Assembly: GCF_010093595.1 (NCBI RefSeq)
Contig: NW_022985438.1
Span: 372,001 to 436,000 of the forward strand
Length of the DNA stretch: 64,000 nt
From: Mytilinidion resinicola
Taxonomy: Eukaryota; Ascomycota; Dothideomycetes; Mytilinidiales; Mytilinidiaceae
Reading direction: 5' to 3'
The translations under genes were made by a program, and so were the position numbers. How positions within the stretch are numbered: position 1 is the stretch's first letter; each line of letters starts with the position of its first letter. The notes under the pieces were generated by a model. The model made no database searches. It was not told where the DNA came from and worked only from the letters and a program-made list of their open reading frames with translations. This document shows, one piece after another, positions 53,211 to 64,000 of the stretch.

Positions 53211-55128
53211 ATGCCATTCAAATCACCCTTCCCAAACCTTGATATCCCCAAGGTCAATTTGCTTCATTATCTATTCCCCGATGATGCTGCGGCTTCAGAT
53301 ACACCGATATGGATCGATTCGAAAGACACAAGTCATCACCTAACCCCAAAAGCGCTGCTTCAATGGGTGAAGCGGTTAGCGATTGGATTGGACCGAATTG
53401 GCAGCAAGACTGGCGAAGTTGTCATGATTTACACCCCAAATCACATCTTTGTGCCGGTCGCGTACCTGGGCATTGTTGGGTCGAAGAGGATCTTCAGCGG
53501 TGCAAACCCCGCGTACACCCTTTCTGGTCAGTTTATCTGGATATATCTCTATCTATATCTCTCTGCACGTGCTTCTCAATGCATCTTTACACGATCAAGA
53601 AACTGGGTAGTTGGTAGCTAACAATGACCAGAAATGGTTCATCAAATCCAAAATACCCAAGCACAATACATCCTCGCACATCCAACCTTCGCCAAGACCG
53701 CGATCGCCGCAGCCCGGAAAGCAGGTCTACCTGACGGACGCGTGTCCCTATTCTCCGACGTCCCCAACCCTTCAGTCGAAGGCCTCAAAGACTGGCGAGG
53801 CTTCATTGGCTCCCCAGACGAAGCCGCGCAATACGATTTCCCACGCATGACCCCCGAAGAATCCGTCAAAACGACAGCGACCGTCAACTACTCCAGCGGC
53901 ACCACCGGCCTGCCCAAAGGCGTCGAAGTCAGCCATCACAATCTCATCGCGAACCTGGATCAAACAATCTACATGCGGTATCTCAAGAAGCCCTACAAAG
54001 CCCACAACCGCCCGCCAGAGCGATGGGTCGGCTTCCTCCCCCTTTATCACGCGTACGGGCAATTGTACACGATCGCCATGGCGCAGAAGCTCCAGATCCC
54101 GGTGTACATCATGAAGGCGTTCCAGTACGAGGAGTTCTTGCGGATTATCCAAGATCACAAAGTCACGCATCTTCAAACCGCGCCGCCGATCTTGATCATG
54201 CTGAGCAAGCGGCCCGAGACCAGCAAATACGATTTGAGCAGTGTGACCGATATTCTGTGCGGTGCTGCGCCGCTGTCGAAAGAATTGCAGAACTCGGTGT
54301 CGAGTCAGTTGAATTGCGAGATTGTGCAGGGCTGGGGGATGACGGAGGTCACGTGTGGAGCGCTGCATGTTCCTGGGGGTACGATTGACGAGTGAGTATG
54401 TCGAGGCTACTCTTGGGAGCAATGCTGACGCTCAATAGCTCCGGATCCGTTGGGTTCCTCGACCCTAATACCGAGTGTATGCTTGTCGACGACGAGGGAA
54501 AAGAGGTTCCGGATGGTCAATCTGGTGAAATGTACGTTCGCGGGCCGCAAGTATGCTTAAGCTACTGGCGGAACCCGCATGCAACGAAGGAGTCGCTGGA
54601 TTCAGAGGGTTGGTTGAAGACGGGCGACGTTGCGGTCGTAAAGGATGACTGGTTCTGGATTGTAGATCGGAAAAAGGTATGGTGATGGCCTTGGCAGATT
54701 GGAGATCTCCATTCTAACGCGCAGTATAGGAACTAATCAAAGTTAACGCACTGCAAGTGGCTCCAGCGGAGCTAGAAGCAGTCCTCCTTGAACACGACTC
54801 GATCGCTGATGCTGCGGTGGTTGGCATCATCCTGTATGTATCCTAGCTCTCATATCTGCATTCAATCTCTAACAAACACAGTGATGATGACGAATGGCCT
54901 CGTGCCTATGTTCACGTTAAAGACGAGGCGAAAGGCAAACTCACAGAAGCGGAAATCCACGCCTTCATGAAGGAGAAAGTGGCCAAGCACAAGCAGCTAG
55001 TAGGCGGCATCTCGTTCGTCGACGAAGTACCTAAACTCGCGAGCGGCAAGATTATGCGGAAGGTCATAAAGGAGTGGTCGAAACGGGATGCAGCGGTGAT
55101 GAACGGGAAGCTGAAGGCGAAGCTATGA
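53211..55128 (+). CDS. 4-coumarate-CoA-ligase-like acyl-CoA synthetase (AMP-binding)
   Basis: Exons 53211-53526, 53632-54391, 54439-54676, 54730-54833 and 54882-55128 encode 554 residues of an adenylate-forming acid-CoA ligase. Motifs: YSSGTTGLPKGVEVSH (P-loop), FLPLYHAYG, ILCGAAPLSKEL, VQGWGMTEVT, KTGDVAV, the hinge IVDRKKELIKVNALQVAP and the catalytic Lys in PKLASGKIMRK. It ends KAKL; AKL is an accepted PTS1 variant, pointing to peroxisomes. Fungal relatives activate aromatic or medium-chain acids before beta-oxidation. The first intron is the longest of the gene (105 bp). Confidence 0.95.
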
Positions 55129-56226
55129 GGTGGCAATGTATTTCCTTCACAAGACATGAGTCCCTCCTATAGAGTAGGGCTGTGTCTTGCAGCATTTCTA
55201 GGAGTATAAATGGATTACTATTGTTCTGGTTCCGATTACGATTTCACCGATGAATGGCAACCAGATCATGGGATCACGCGCGTGGCCGAATCTCCACGGT
55301 ATTTAAATAGCACGCGGGTAGTCTTCCGGCTTTACCCTAGCAGCACGAATCCCAACAAACCACCAGCATCCTAAATTGATCCCACCAGCATAACGATATA
55401 CGTGATTTACAGCCACGGGAACGTGTTGCTCCTCCACAAACTATGAAAAACACGTTGCTGGCTGACGGTTTCCGAGCATCTCACACCACGCTCGCTATAA
55501 TTGTGGACACTCATCACCATGACCGCTCGAGCCATCATCGCCAGACCCACGCCGAAGAAGCTGCGATCAGAATATATGGAGCATGATTAAAAGTGGTAAA
55601 TAACAACAATATTAGTCAGTTGTAACGGCCCGTCTGGTTGCTATCCCCGCGTCGTTGTTCCTGTCCCCGCCTCGCGAATGCATTTCCGCACCACCAAAGC
55701 GCGCGCACACCCTAGCCCCACGCACGCTGGAGTTCGTAGCGTGTAGCTCTGCATATGGCAAACACACCATGTGATCCCGACTGGAGCTCTTCCGCTGGCG
55801 GGATATGTTTGGCCGACGAGTTGGAAAGGGCTGAGCCAGCTACCTAGGCTTGCGGATGTCCCTGGCCTGCGCTGCGGGTCCGCTGGCTGGATATGATATA
55901 CCCTACCCTGGCCCGCCCCGAGGTGAAAGAGGCGGTTAAAGCACTCCTGGGCAATACCTAGCTGAGAATATCAGGTTGCTGTGGTCTGATACTGTTTTGA
56001 TTTCATCTACCTCGTTTCTTTTAAGAGCTACTTGTACGGTATATTCTACTTTTTGAGGTTTATATACCAGCACGCAACTCTACTGGTCATCTTTTCTTAT
56101 ATGCCCTGTTCCCCGCTTCTTGTGGTACCTAGAACCCGCCACGCTTCCCGCAATTTGCGTTTCTCAATTGAGCGTTTAGAAGAAAGAAAGAAAGACAGAC
56201 AGACAGACACACGACCTCAACCCACC
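55129..56226. promoter_or_regulatory. Promoter region of the Baeyer-Villiger-type gene
   Basis: About 1.1 kb without a gene. An open frame runs into the downstream gene from 56032 but its leader is not protein-like. CACCATGG at 56223 is an optimal start context. The 50 bases before it hold AAGAAAG and ACAG repeats. Confidence 0.4.
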
Positions 56227-58140
56227 ATGGCTCCCTCAGCCACCGCCCCAGCTAACGGCACCAACGGCCTCACAGCGCCGGAGTTCGGCTACCCGCCCGC
56301 CAACGTCGAAGGCCCCTACAAAGTGCTGAACCAGTACCACTCGAAGCCGTCGAAGCTGCGTGTCGCGTGCTGCGGCGCCGGCGCCTCGGGGCTGTGCCTG
56401 GCGTACAAGATGGAGAAGATGCTCACGCCGGGCTCGTTCGAGCTGACGCTGTTCGAGAAGAACCCGCAGTTCGGCGGCACGTGGTACGAGAACACGTACC
56501 CCGGCGTTGCGTGCGATATCCCGGCGCACGACTACGTGTTTACGTGGGACCCCAAGCCGGATTGGACGCAGTTCTTTGCGGCGGGCAAGGAGATTCAGGG
56601 GTACTTTGAGGGGTTTGCTGAGAGGCATGGGAGCAAGAAGTATATGAAGCTGAATACAAAGATTGTGGAGACGAGGTGGGATAACGCGGAGGGGGTGTGG
56701 CATATGTGAGTAGTATTCTTCAGCTCTGGCATCGAGGTCTGCTGTTGAGTGAGTTCTAACATGGTCCACAGCACAACGGAGGACCAGGTGACCAAGGAGA
56801 GATCGGAGGACTGGGCACACGTCTTCGTGAACGGTACTGGTATTCTGAATAGCTGGAAGTGGCCTGAGATTGAGGGTTTACATGACTTCAAGGGCGGTCT
56901 GATGCATTCGGCGGCCTGGGATCACTCGGTTGACTTTGAGGGCAAGGTCGTCGGTGTTATTGGTACTGGCTCTACCAGTGTGCAAATTGTCCCCTCATTG
57001 CAGAAGATCTGCAAGGAGGTGCAGGTCTACATGAGGAGTCCTACGTGGATCAGCCCGCCCTTCGGCGCTGGAGCTCTCGATGACGTGCACAAGGGCGAAG
57101 ATGTCAATCCCGGACAGCGACAGTACACGTTCAGCGAGGCGGAGAAGAAGCGCTTCGCTGAGGACCCGGAATATCACCTTTCGTTCCGCAAGAGCATTGA
57201 GGCGGAGATCAATGGTCTTTTCGGCATGTACCAGCAGGGCTCTGAACTGTCTAACCACTTCCGAGAAGTCATCACAGCAGAAATGAACCGCCGCATGGGC
57301 CCAGGAAACGAACAACTAAAGTCCTTCATCATTCCAAAGTGGTCTCCGGGCTGTCGACGAATCTCACCGGGCGATGGCTACCTCGAGGCGTTGGTCCAGG
57401 GGAACGTAACACCAGTGTTCGAAGGGATTGAAAAGATTGTGCCAGAGGGCCTTCAGACAAGAGACGGGAAGGTGCACAAGGTCGACATCATCGTCTGCGC
57501 CACCGGCTTCCAAGTCGCTTTCCAGCCTGCGTTCACCGTGATCAACGGCGCCGGCAAGTCGATCAAGCAAGACTGGACTGACGGTCCCAACCTCTACTTT
57601 GGCGTGTCAGCCCCGCGATTCCCCAACTTCTACACTATTGTGGGCCCGGGCGCGACGTGGAGTAACGGCACGCTGCTTCCGTCGATCGAGACGACTATCG
57701 AGTACTCGATCAAGTGCATGAAGAAGATGCAGATGGAGGGCATCAAGGCCATGGCGGTCAAGCAGGAGGCGCTCGATGAGATCTACGCCCACTTTGACGA
57801 GTTCCACAAGGCAACAGTGTGGAAGGAGGAGTGCCGCAGCTGGTTCAAGGACGGCAAGATCAAGAACCGCATCTACCTGTGGCCCGGCGCAGTAAGTTTT
57901 GCGGTGCATCCCTCAGACCCCGCATTTGACGCATGCTAACGAAGCTTCTTCCTTCACTAGACGATCCACTTTCTGAAGTCCATCAAGGACCCGCGGTTCG
58001 AGGACTATGACTTCACATACCGCTACAAGAACCGCTTCGCGTTCCTGGGCAATGGCGACGTGAAGGCAACGGCGTCGCGCGACGTGCTCGGGCTCAGCAC
58101 CTACATCAGGAACTCGGATCACGAGTGGTCGGTGGAGTAA
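56227..58140 (+). CDS. FAD-dependent Baeyer-Villiger-type monooxygenase
   Basis: Exons 56227-56705, 56772-57891 and 57961-58140 encode 592 residues of a class B flavin monooxygenase. The FAD loop is CCGAGASGLC. FGGTWYENTYPGVACDIPAH is the conserved Rossmann-linked block with the active-site Asp. FKGGLMHSAAWD matches the Baeyer-Villiger fingerprint FxGxxxHxxxW(P/D). VIGTGSTSVQ is the NADPH loop and CATGF follows. The length fits the fungal steroid/cyclic-ketone monooxygenase group. It uses NADPH and O2 to turn a ketone into an ester or lactone. No targeting signal is seen. It is next to the regulator gene and is probably the pathway's signature enzyme. Confidence 0.92.
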
Positions 58141-59304
58141 GCATTGGGCAAGCATTCGCATGTTTAGCACGCAGACTACATTTGGCACTGTCTCCCTTTT
58201 TTCAGCCTTTTTCAAAGTGTTGCAGCCGTTTTTCTCCAGCTTTTCGGTACCCCAGATTGATGGCGTCGTGCATGGCTGGGAATGAGCATTGTTTGAAGAC
58301 CGGCTTCCTTTTTTTTTTGGTGGATGACGGGCAGCGACGCGCGGAGATCGCGGATGGTAGGATCCCCTCGTCGGGTCTGGTGCACTGCATTCGGTAGCTT
58401 TCAATATGCCTCATGGTGGGCGTCATGACGGGTTGCGGTCCAGATCACGTGCTGACATGACTCGGCGCTGAATCAGTAGCGTCTTGACAGTGCATGGCCG
58501 GCCTCGACGTCGGCTACGGCCAGCCAACCACGGCGTATATGCAGGAGCTCGAGGAAGACCAGAGCCGTCGAGCTGAGCGCGGCCCCGCATTCAAAGGCCG
58601 CGCTATGCTGAGTAAGGCTACCCCGTACCGCTGCACGACTCCAAGCCCTCCTGACTCGTGCCGCCAGCCTCAACACCAGCGGTACCACCATCGGCGTGGG
58701 CCCCGAGCAGTCGTCTCTTGGATCCTACCCGATCTCCGCCCTTGCACGCGCCCCGGCATGCCTGGAAACCACTCCAGACGCGGTGCGATTGGCTATGCAA
58801 TGTCCATAGCCGCCCCCAGCAGCGATAGTCTCGCACCCTCGACGCACCCTGTGACTGCCCTGACGCAGGGAAGCTGTCTGGATGCCCCTCGCCACCGGTC
58901 TGATGGATACCAGGCCCTCCGTCGTCGCTCATCCCTAGGGCTGCTGCTGCTGCTGCTCAATTGGCCTAGAACCGCTTCCGCACCGGTCAGAACGGCACAG
59001 CAAATGGACCCCCCCAAAACGCGGCGACGGGCTTCGTGATTGTGGAGGTGGGGTCCCCACAGTCCTTGATCCTGGGGCCCACCGGTAGCGTGCATCATGC
59101 ACCGCCGTCGACGTCGGCCTTGGTGCCCTTTCACTGCCGTCGGCCGTGGGTCTAGCTAACGCCGGGCACCCTGACTTATCTGCATCTTTCTCCAGCTTTT
59201 GAGCTGTGCCCTCCCCCGCCTCCGCCTTCTCTCTCATATTTCCCCTTGGATGCCTGAAGGACTACGCCTTGTCTCCACTATACTGTTCAAAGTTGAGTTG
59301 AAAG
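58141..59304. other. Spacer between monooxygenase and regulator genes
   Basis: A plus-strand frame at 58494-59039 starts plausibly (MAGLDVGYGQPTTAYMQELE), has a GTAAGG donor after about 39 codons and overlaps equally long frames on the other strand. It could be an exon of an unknown gene, but I cannot complete it. A (CTG)5 run lies at 58941-58955. The right end is the regulator's promoter. Confidence 0.35.
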
Positions 59305-62300
59305 ATGCAGTCCACGCCCCCGAACTCAGGTAGTGTGAACGGTGAGCTGCTAGACGAGAAGAACCAGCCCGAGCAGGCTCAGACGGCAGCGCAGAAGCGC
59401 CAGAAGTCGCGGCATAGGGCTTCTGTCGCGTGTGCGAGTTGCAGAGATCGCAGGATTCGGGTATGGATGCTCCCAACCGGCCCGTTTCGAGCGGTATCAA
59501 ACACTGACTTTTCGAAAAGTGTGTAGTGCCACCGGGCGACAGCGAGTGCATTCAGTGCAAGAGGTCCGGAGTCGAGTGCATAATCAAGAACGACGATGAG
59601 AGGCGGCGGTAAGTGGTTCTGACTCCTTTTGATGGGGCATTTCTGACTTCGGAGTGAAGGCCGATCTCTCGGGCCTACATGTGCTCTCTCACAGAGCGTG
59701 TGGCGCTGCTCGAGACAATGCTGAAGGAACACGGAGCAGAGCCACCGCCGGCTAACCACCCTCCCAAAACTCGTCACGGGCTACCCCAAGATGGTGACCC
59801 ATCCCCACAGCGAGGAGCCAACAAGCCATCCAGCAATGCCCCGGACAACTCGAGTCCAGGCAGCCAGCAGGACGACTTCATAGATGTAGACCAACTAGAC
59901 AACCAAGACAGCGGCAGCCACCGCGGCGACGAGGTCGACGCTCCATCTCCTTCTTCAGTCCTTGCCCCTGGGCCTCCCAGGAAAGACGGTATGGTCAACC
60001 GCCTCCTTTCCACCCGTGGCCATCTCAGCTTCGACCAGCTGAGCGGCCGCCTGCGATACTTCGGCCCAACTACAAACTGCCACGTCCACTCCGAACTAGG
60101 CAACTCACATGGCTCAAACTCCGAGTCCTCAGAACAATCCCGGCGAGCAGAGAAAATCGTACGCTCGCTTTCGCTAGACACCTACGACTACCTCATGGAC
60201 ATCTTCTGGCACCATTATAACTCCGTTATCCACGTGCTGCACCAGGAGGCCTTCAACGAGGACCGCGAGACCGGCCGAGCGCAGTTTTACTCGGGCTTCC
60301 TCCATGTGTGCGTGCTGGCGATGGGGTATAGGTTTGCGGATAAAACGAGGCCTGATATTCAGAGGCTGTCGTTGCCGCAGAAGGAAAGCACACTGCATCG
60401 CGAGGCGAAGTATATGCTTGATCATGAGTTGGAGAGACCGGGGGGCATTCCGTCGGTTGTTGCGTTGCTCTTGCTTGGAGATTTGGAGTGTCAAGGTATA
60501 TTGATTTGAATGAGTCTAGGAGTTGCGGGGCTGACGGTTTTAGTTGGGAGAGATAATTTAGGCTGGCTGTATGCTGGTTTAGCGGTGAGACTGGCGTTTG
60601 ATATTGGGTAAGCTGGAGAGATCCGAACTAAAGTCATGGTCGCAACTAACACTCTTTGCAGCCTTCATCTTGATACACGTCTCTCTGGACTCTCGGTGCG
60701 AGAAGTGGAGATCAGACAAATGACACTCTGGGCTTGCGTTATCTATGACAAGTAAGTGGTCAGCTCCATTTTCAAAAACTTAGCTAACATCGTGAAGGTA
60801 TTGGGCACTTTTCCTAGGCCGACCAACCAGTATGAAAAGTACAGACCTCGAGATCTACTCGCTGTCGAAACAATTCGAGCGCCTCGGAACATGCCGACCG
60901 GCCGGCGTCGAGAAAAGCCTGGAAACTCAAATCTACGAAGCTCTGCTGGATCTGATGGAGCTGGCGGGTAAGATCACAGAAAACATGGACCCCAGATCCC
61001 AAGGACCAGACGCAGTCATTGATCGCAACCAATATCTTCGAATGGCAGCATTAGATAGGGAATTCAGCAACTGGTATGCCCGTCTTCCAGACACACTACG
61101 GTGGACACCGGCAAACATCAATGCGGCACCCTTCTCCTTTTTCCTTCTCCACCAGCAATATCACTCTGCTCTCATTCTTCTCCATCGTCCATTCGCCATG
61201 TACGAGGATTCTCAGCAAGCCGACGATGAAGCGAGTGGACCTGATAGCCACTTCTCTGCTCTATCTCGAACTGTATGCACCAAACACGCCATTCGGGTAG
61301 CCCGGATATTCTGGCAACATCGCCAACGATTCGACACCAAGCAGATTTTCGTAACAGGAATGCAACATGCCGTAAGTTAGGCCCTAACGCCCCAACACAA
61401 CCATCCACTAACCCATCTCCAGGGCACCGCCGCCACCGCCCTCGTTGCCGCCCTCGCCTTCATCAAAGACCCCGTCGACCGCGCCAACAACATGCAATAC
61501 CTCGAATGCCTCTCGGCCGCCCTCCAAGACATGGCCTGCACCTTCCAGCCCGCCGAGCGCATGTCCGTCGTCCTGCAAGCCGTCATGCTCGAGCTGCGCG
61601 GCGAAAGCACCGCCACGGGCCAAAGCCCAATGAACCTGTACAAACCCGCGGGCGCCCTCGTGCCCGCGCGCCGCGGCTCCAGCAACGACGATATGGCCGA
61701 CCCGCCCGTCTTCAAGCGCCGGCAGACATCCCGCCCGCGCGCCAACACGGCGAGCTCGAGCAAGAAGCTATTCCGCTCGCAGAGCATCAGCACAATGGCC
61801 GAGTTCAAGATCAAGCCGCCGCCGCCGCCGAGCTTGAGGGGTGGCGGCGCTGATGCGGATGCGGGCGTGGGCGATGGCTATATCATGGTCACGCCGCGCT
61901 CCGAGATGTCCAGCGCCTGGCCCGCGCTCCACGACAGCAACAACGGGGGGCCGCCCATCGACCCAGCCATCACGACGCCCTCGGCCGCATCCCTGTCGTC
62001 GTCAGCAGCGCCTCGCGGCGGCGGCGGCGGGCAGCAGAACACGTGGATGGGCGCGGAGCTGGACTCGGACTCGATTGTGCAGATTGCCGGGGCGCATTTC
62101 CCGGAGATGGGGCTGATGGGGGCCTGTGAGAGCGCGGGGGATGCGAGTATGAGCCATCTCGACTTTATGGCGCTGGGCAGTGAGGATTGGACGGAGTGGC
62201 AGGCGGGTGTGGGCGGGGTGGGCACGGATTTGGATGGGTTTCCGCCGCAGGCGGGGTTTGGGGGGTTTGAGCAGGGGGTCGTGGGCGGCGGTGGTGGGGG

Positions 62301-62331
62301 GAGGGGGTATGGGGGGTTGATTAATGGGTGA
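59305..62331 (+). CDS. Zn2Cys6 transcription factor with fungal_trans domain
   Basis: Exons 59305-59460, 59520-59608, 59660-60495, 60544-60607, 60662-60751, 60798-61371 and 61423-62331 encode 853 residues. The zinc cluster is C43-x2-C46-x6-C53-x8-C62-x2-C65-x6-C72; the first intron falls exactly before Cys53. The basic stretch is RDRRIR, lacking the usual Lys. A short coiled coil (TERVALLETMLKEHG) and an acidic disordered linker follow. A fungal_trans domain covers about residues 185-480, with LGWLYAGLAVRLAFDIGLHL assembled over three exons and YDKYWALFLGRPTSM. The last ~150 residues are Gly/Ser/Pro-rich, a possible activation region. Being the only regulator in the metabolic run, it is the natural candidate for its control. 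Confidence 0.9.
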
Positions 62332-62423
62332 CTAGCCGAGTTGGAGAAAGAGGTGGGCGCCGTGTTGGATGTTTAGGGGAGGGGTTGGGGTTTGTGTTGG
62401 GCGAGTGCCGTGCAAGTTCTATG

Positions 62424-62443
62424 CGAGAGAGAGAGAGAGAGAG
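62424..62443 (+). repeat. (GA)n microsatellite
   Basis: An uninterrupted GA run of about nine to ten units lies 90 bp after the regulator's stop codon. Confidence 0.85.
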
Positions 62444-62919
62444 GTTCTATGGGATCCGAATAGGAGTTGATTGATACTGGGGGGCTTTTTTGTGAGCGTT
62501 TGGGTTGCAGGTGTTTGGGTTCGCGGGACAGGGATGGAGTTCGAATCTTTCAGTGTCTGGCTTTTAGTTGATATCGACATATCTCTATCGCTCATTCTGC
62601 TACCTTTGTATCATTCGTGAACGTCCCCTATCACCCTACCCCCTATCTCTACCCTATCATATCCTCCTGGCCACTCACCGCTCCCCCTTTTCGCTAGCAC
62701 CTACGTGGTCCAACCCCTCTCACATGCCCTCCCCCTCCTTCTCCCACGGCTGGATGCTGGGTATATAAACCCCCCCCCCTCCCCTTTCTCCTTTCTTTCC
62801 TCGGGGAGCTGAGAGCTGGAATGGGCTCGGCGATGGAGATCAAAAAGCGATACCTGAATGCCCAATGGCTGGGTCTGGTCTCACGCTGTGAAAATCATAC
62901 GTGACAGCACATCATGGGG

Positions 62920-63300
62920 GAGGCGGATCAACAAAACGGCCCGCAATCGCTACATGGGGTGGAGGGGCGGAGGAGAGGGGGGGGGGGCGGGTGTCAACAA
63001 AAAACTTTCAATTCAGGTCCGATGTGGTGGGGGGGGTCGGGTCGGGTCGGGTCGGGTCGGTGTCAAAAGATATGACCAAGACGGACGATGGAGGGGAGGA
63101 GGAGGGGTGTCAACGTCGCGCAACGAACTGCTCGATGGAGGGGTGGGAGGGGTGGTTGTCAAGTCGTAACTGTCATTGCCTCGATGGAGCGGGGTGGATC
63201 ATACTCAACATACCTAAAGATAATGGGGTGGAGGGGAGGGTCGGTGTCAACGGAGTTCAATGACTTTGACGATGGAGTGGAGGAGAGGAGTGGAAGAGTG
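62920..63300 (+). repeat. G-rich minisatellite with GGTGTCAAC spacers
   Basis: Blocks of GATGGAGGGG-like G-rich sequence alternate with GTGTCAA motifs at about 62990, 63060, 63106, 63156 and 63243. Inside it GGGTC is repeated about five times at 63034-63060, and a run of twelve G lies near 62980. The plus strand has many GGG tracts that could form quadruplexes. Confidence 0.65.
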
Positions 63301-64000
63301 GGATTGAGTGGGAGTGGTGATAGTGTGGACCGAAAAGACGTAGTGGTAGTAGCGCGCTCTGGAGAGCGGAGGGTATAATCTGCACATTACGATACGGAGT
63401 ATCTGTTGAGGGCGATACTAGAGAGCATCAGCGGAAGGAGACAAGTCGGGTCATCAGGAGGTGATAGTGGTGAAGGAAAGGGAGACCCGCGGCCTTCCAT
63501 GGAGCTGTTCGGGTGATAGTTTGATCTCAACGCTTCCTTCCTCCCAACATTATCCTCTACAACGCGCCTTTTGCACCACTCTACTAGCCATTGCATAGTT
63601 TTCTGGCCAGTTTTGCGAACTCCGAAGTCGATCGACCTCCTCCATGAACGAAACTCAAATGGCGAGAGAAGGGAGAAAGTTTTATACCCCTTAGCGCATG
63701 AGAGCACGTGAGTCTCTGCTGATTCAGAGTAGGTAGTCCACGGGTATTGTGAGTGGACGCGAATTGTTCAGGGAGAGATGGAGTGACTGGTAGCACGTGA
63801 TATGCACGTGACTGATTTCAACTCAGGGGGCGGGGGGGATAAAACTTTCTTTCTCGTCTTTTTCTTTCTTCCTCATCAGGGTCGCGGTCGATGGAGGGCT
63901 TCAAAACCCACGAGAATTCGATGTAATGTGGAGAAGACTGTGGGATCAAAATGCGGAAACAGGATCACCGTATGTCTGCGGCGTGGGGGACTTCGGTAGA

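Larger units (their letters stand above)
62332..64000. other. Gene-free, low-complexity right end
   Basis: No gene is supported. The region holds a GA run, a G-rich minisatellite and CACGTG motifs at about 63714, 63794 and 63806. A minus-strand frame at 63387-63707 has no motif. Confidence 0.45.

Noticed and set aside
58494..59237. Overlapping long frames on both strands between the monooxygenase and the regulator
   Set aside because: High GC lowers stop frequency on both strands; the plus-strand start looks plausible but I could not complete an exon chain with a known motif.
62530..62560. GTTCGAATC, another T-loop-like word
   Set aside because: The flanks do not pair into a T stem and no tRNA body precedes it.

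Overview
The window is nuclear DNA from a filamentous ascomycete (Pezizomycotina); I cannot fix genus or order from sequence alone. The grounds are: genes broken by many short introns (about 46-86 bp, GTRNGT donors, CTAAC-like branch points), typical fungal families (APC permease, fungal rhodopsin-like 7TM protein, UstYa/DUF3328 proteins, HeLo domain, TRI12-type MFS, PRISE, EthD, Zn2Cys6 regulator), and short decayed stretches with C-to-T type stop codons. All exon coordinates are my own splice choices, made so that phases and family motifs agree.

Layout. (1) 0.2-1.45 kb: a RING-finger gene that looks broken by a frameshift. (2) 2-12 kb: an amino-acid/choline-type permease, a 7TM rhodopsin-like protein, two paralogous UstYa-like membrane proteins on either side of a membrane-anchored prolyl-4-hydroxylase-like 2OG-Fe(II) oxygenase and a GNAT acetyltransferase, then a tiny secreted-peptide gene. 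This resembles a small peptide-modification island. (3) 12.3-16.2 kb: a decayed Arg/Asp/Pro-rich gene and AT-rich, repeat-bearing, gene-poor DNA. (4) 16.2-25.3 kb: an F-box-like protein, a HeLo-domain pseudokinase, a divergently transcribed kinase-ankyrin protein, and a coiled-coil protein. Between and beyond them lie two families of degenerate tandem repeats. (5) 26.5-35.3 kb: an ACAD10/11-type phosphotransferase ending in AKL, a large secreted cysteine-bearing protein, and a RidA-like gene killed by one TAA codon. About 5 kb here is gene-free.

(6) 35.3-62.3 kb: a dense run of metabolic genes. In order: acyl-CoA dehydrogenase, alpha/beta hydrolase, Zn alcohol dehydrogenase, EthD-like protein, TRI12-type MFS transporter, PRISE reductase, second EthD-like protein, aldehyde dehydrogenase, two SDRs, 4-coumarate-CoA-ligase-like enzyme ending in AKL, Baeyer-Villiger-type monooxygenase and a Zn2Cys6 regulator. 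Together these supply every step of a pathway that turns an alcohol into a ketone, inserts oxygen to give an ester or lactone, hydrolyses it, oxidises the product to an acid, activates it with CoA and passes it to peroxisomal beta-oxidation. (7) 62.3-64 kb: G-rich minisatellite DNA with no gene I can support.
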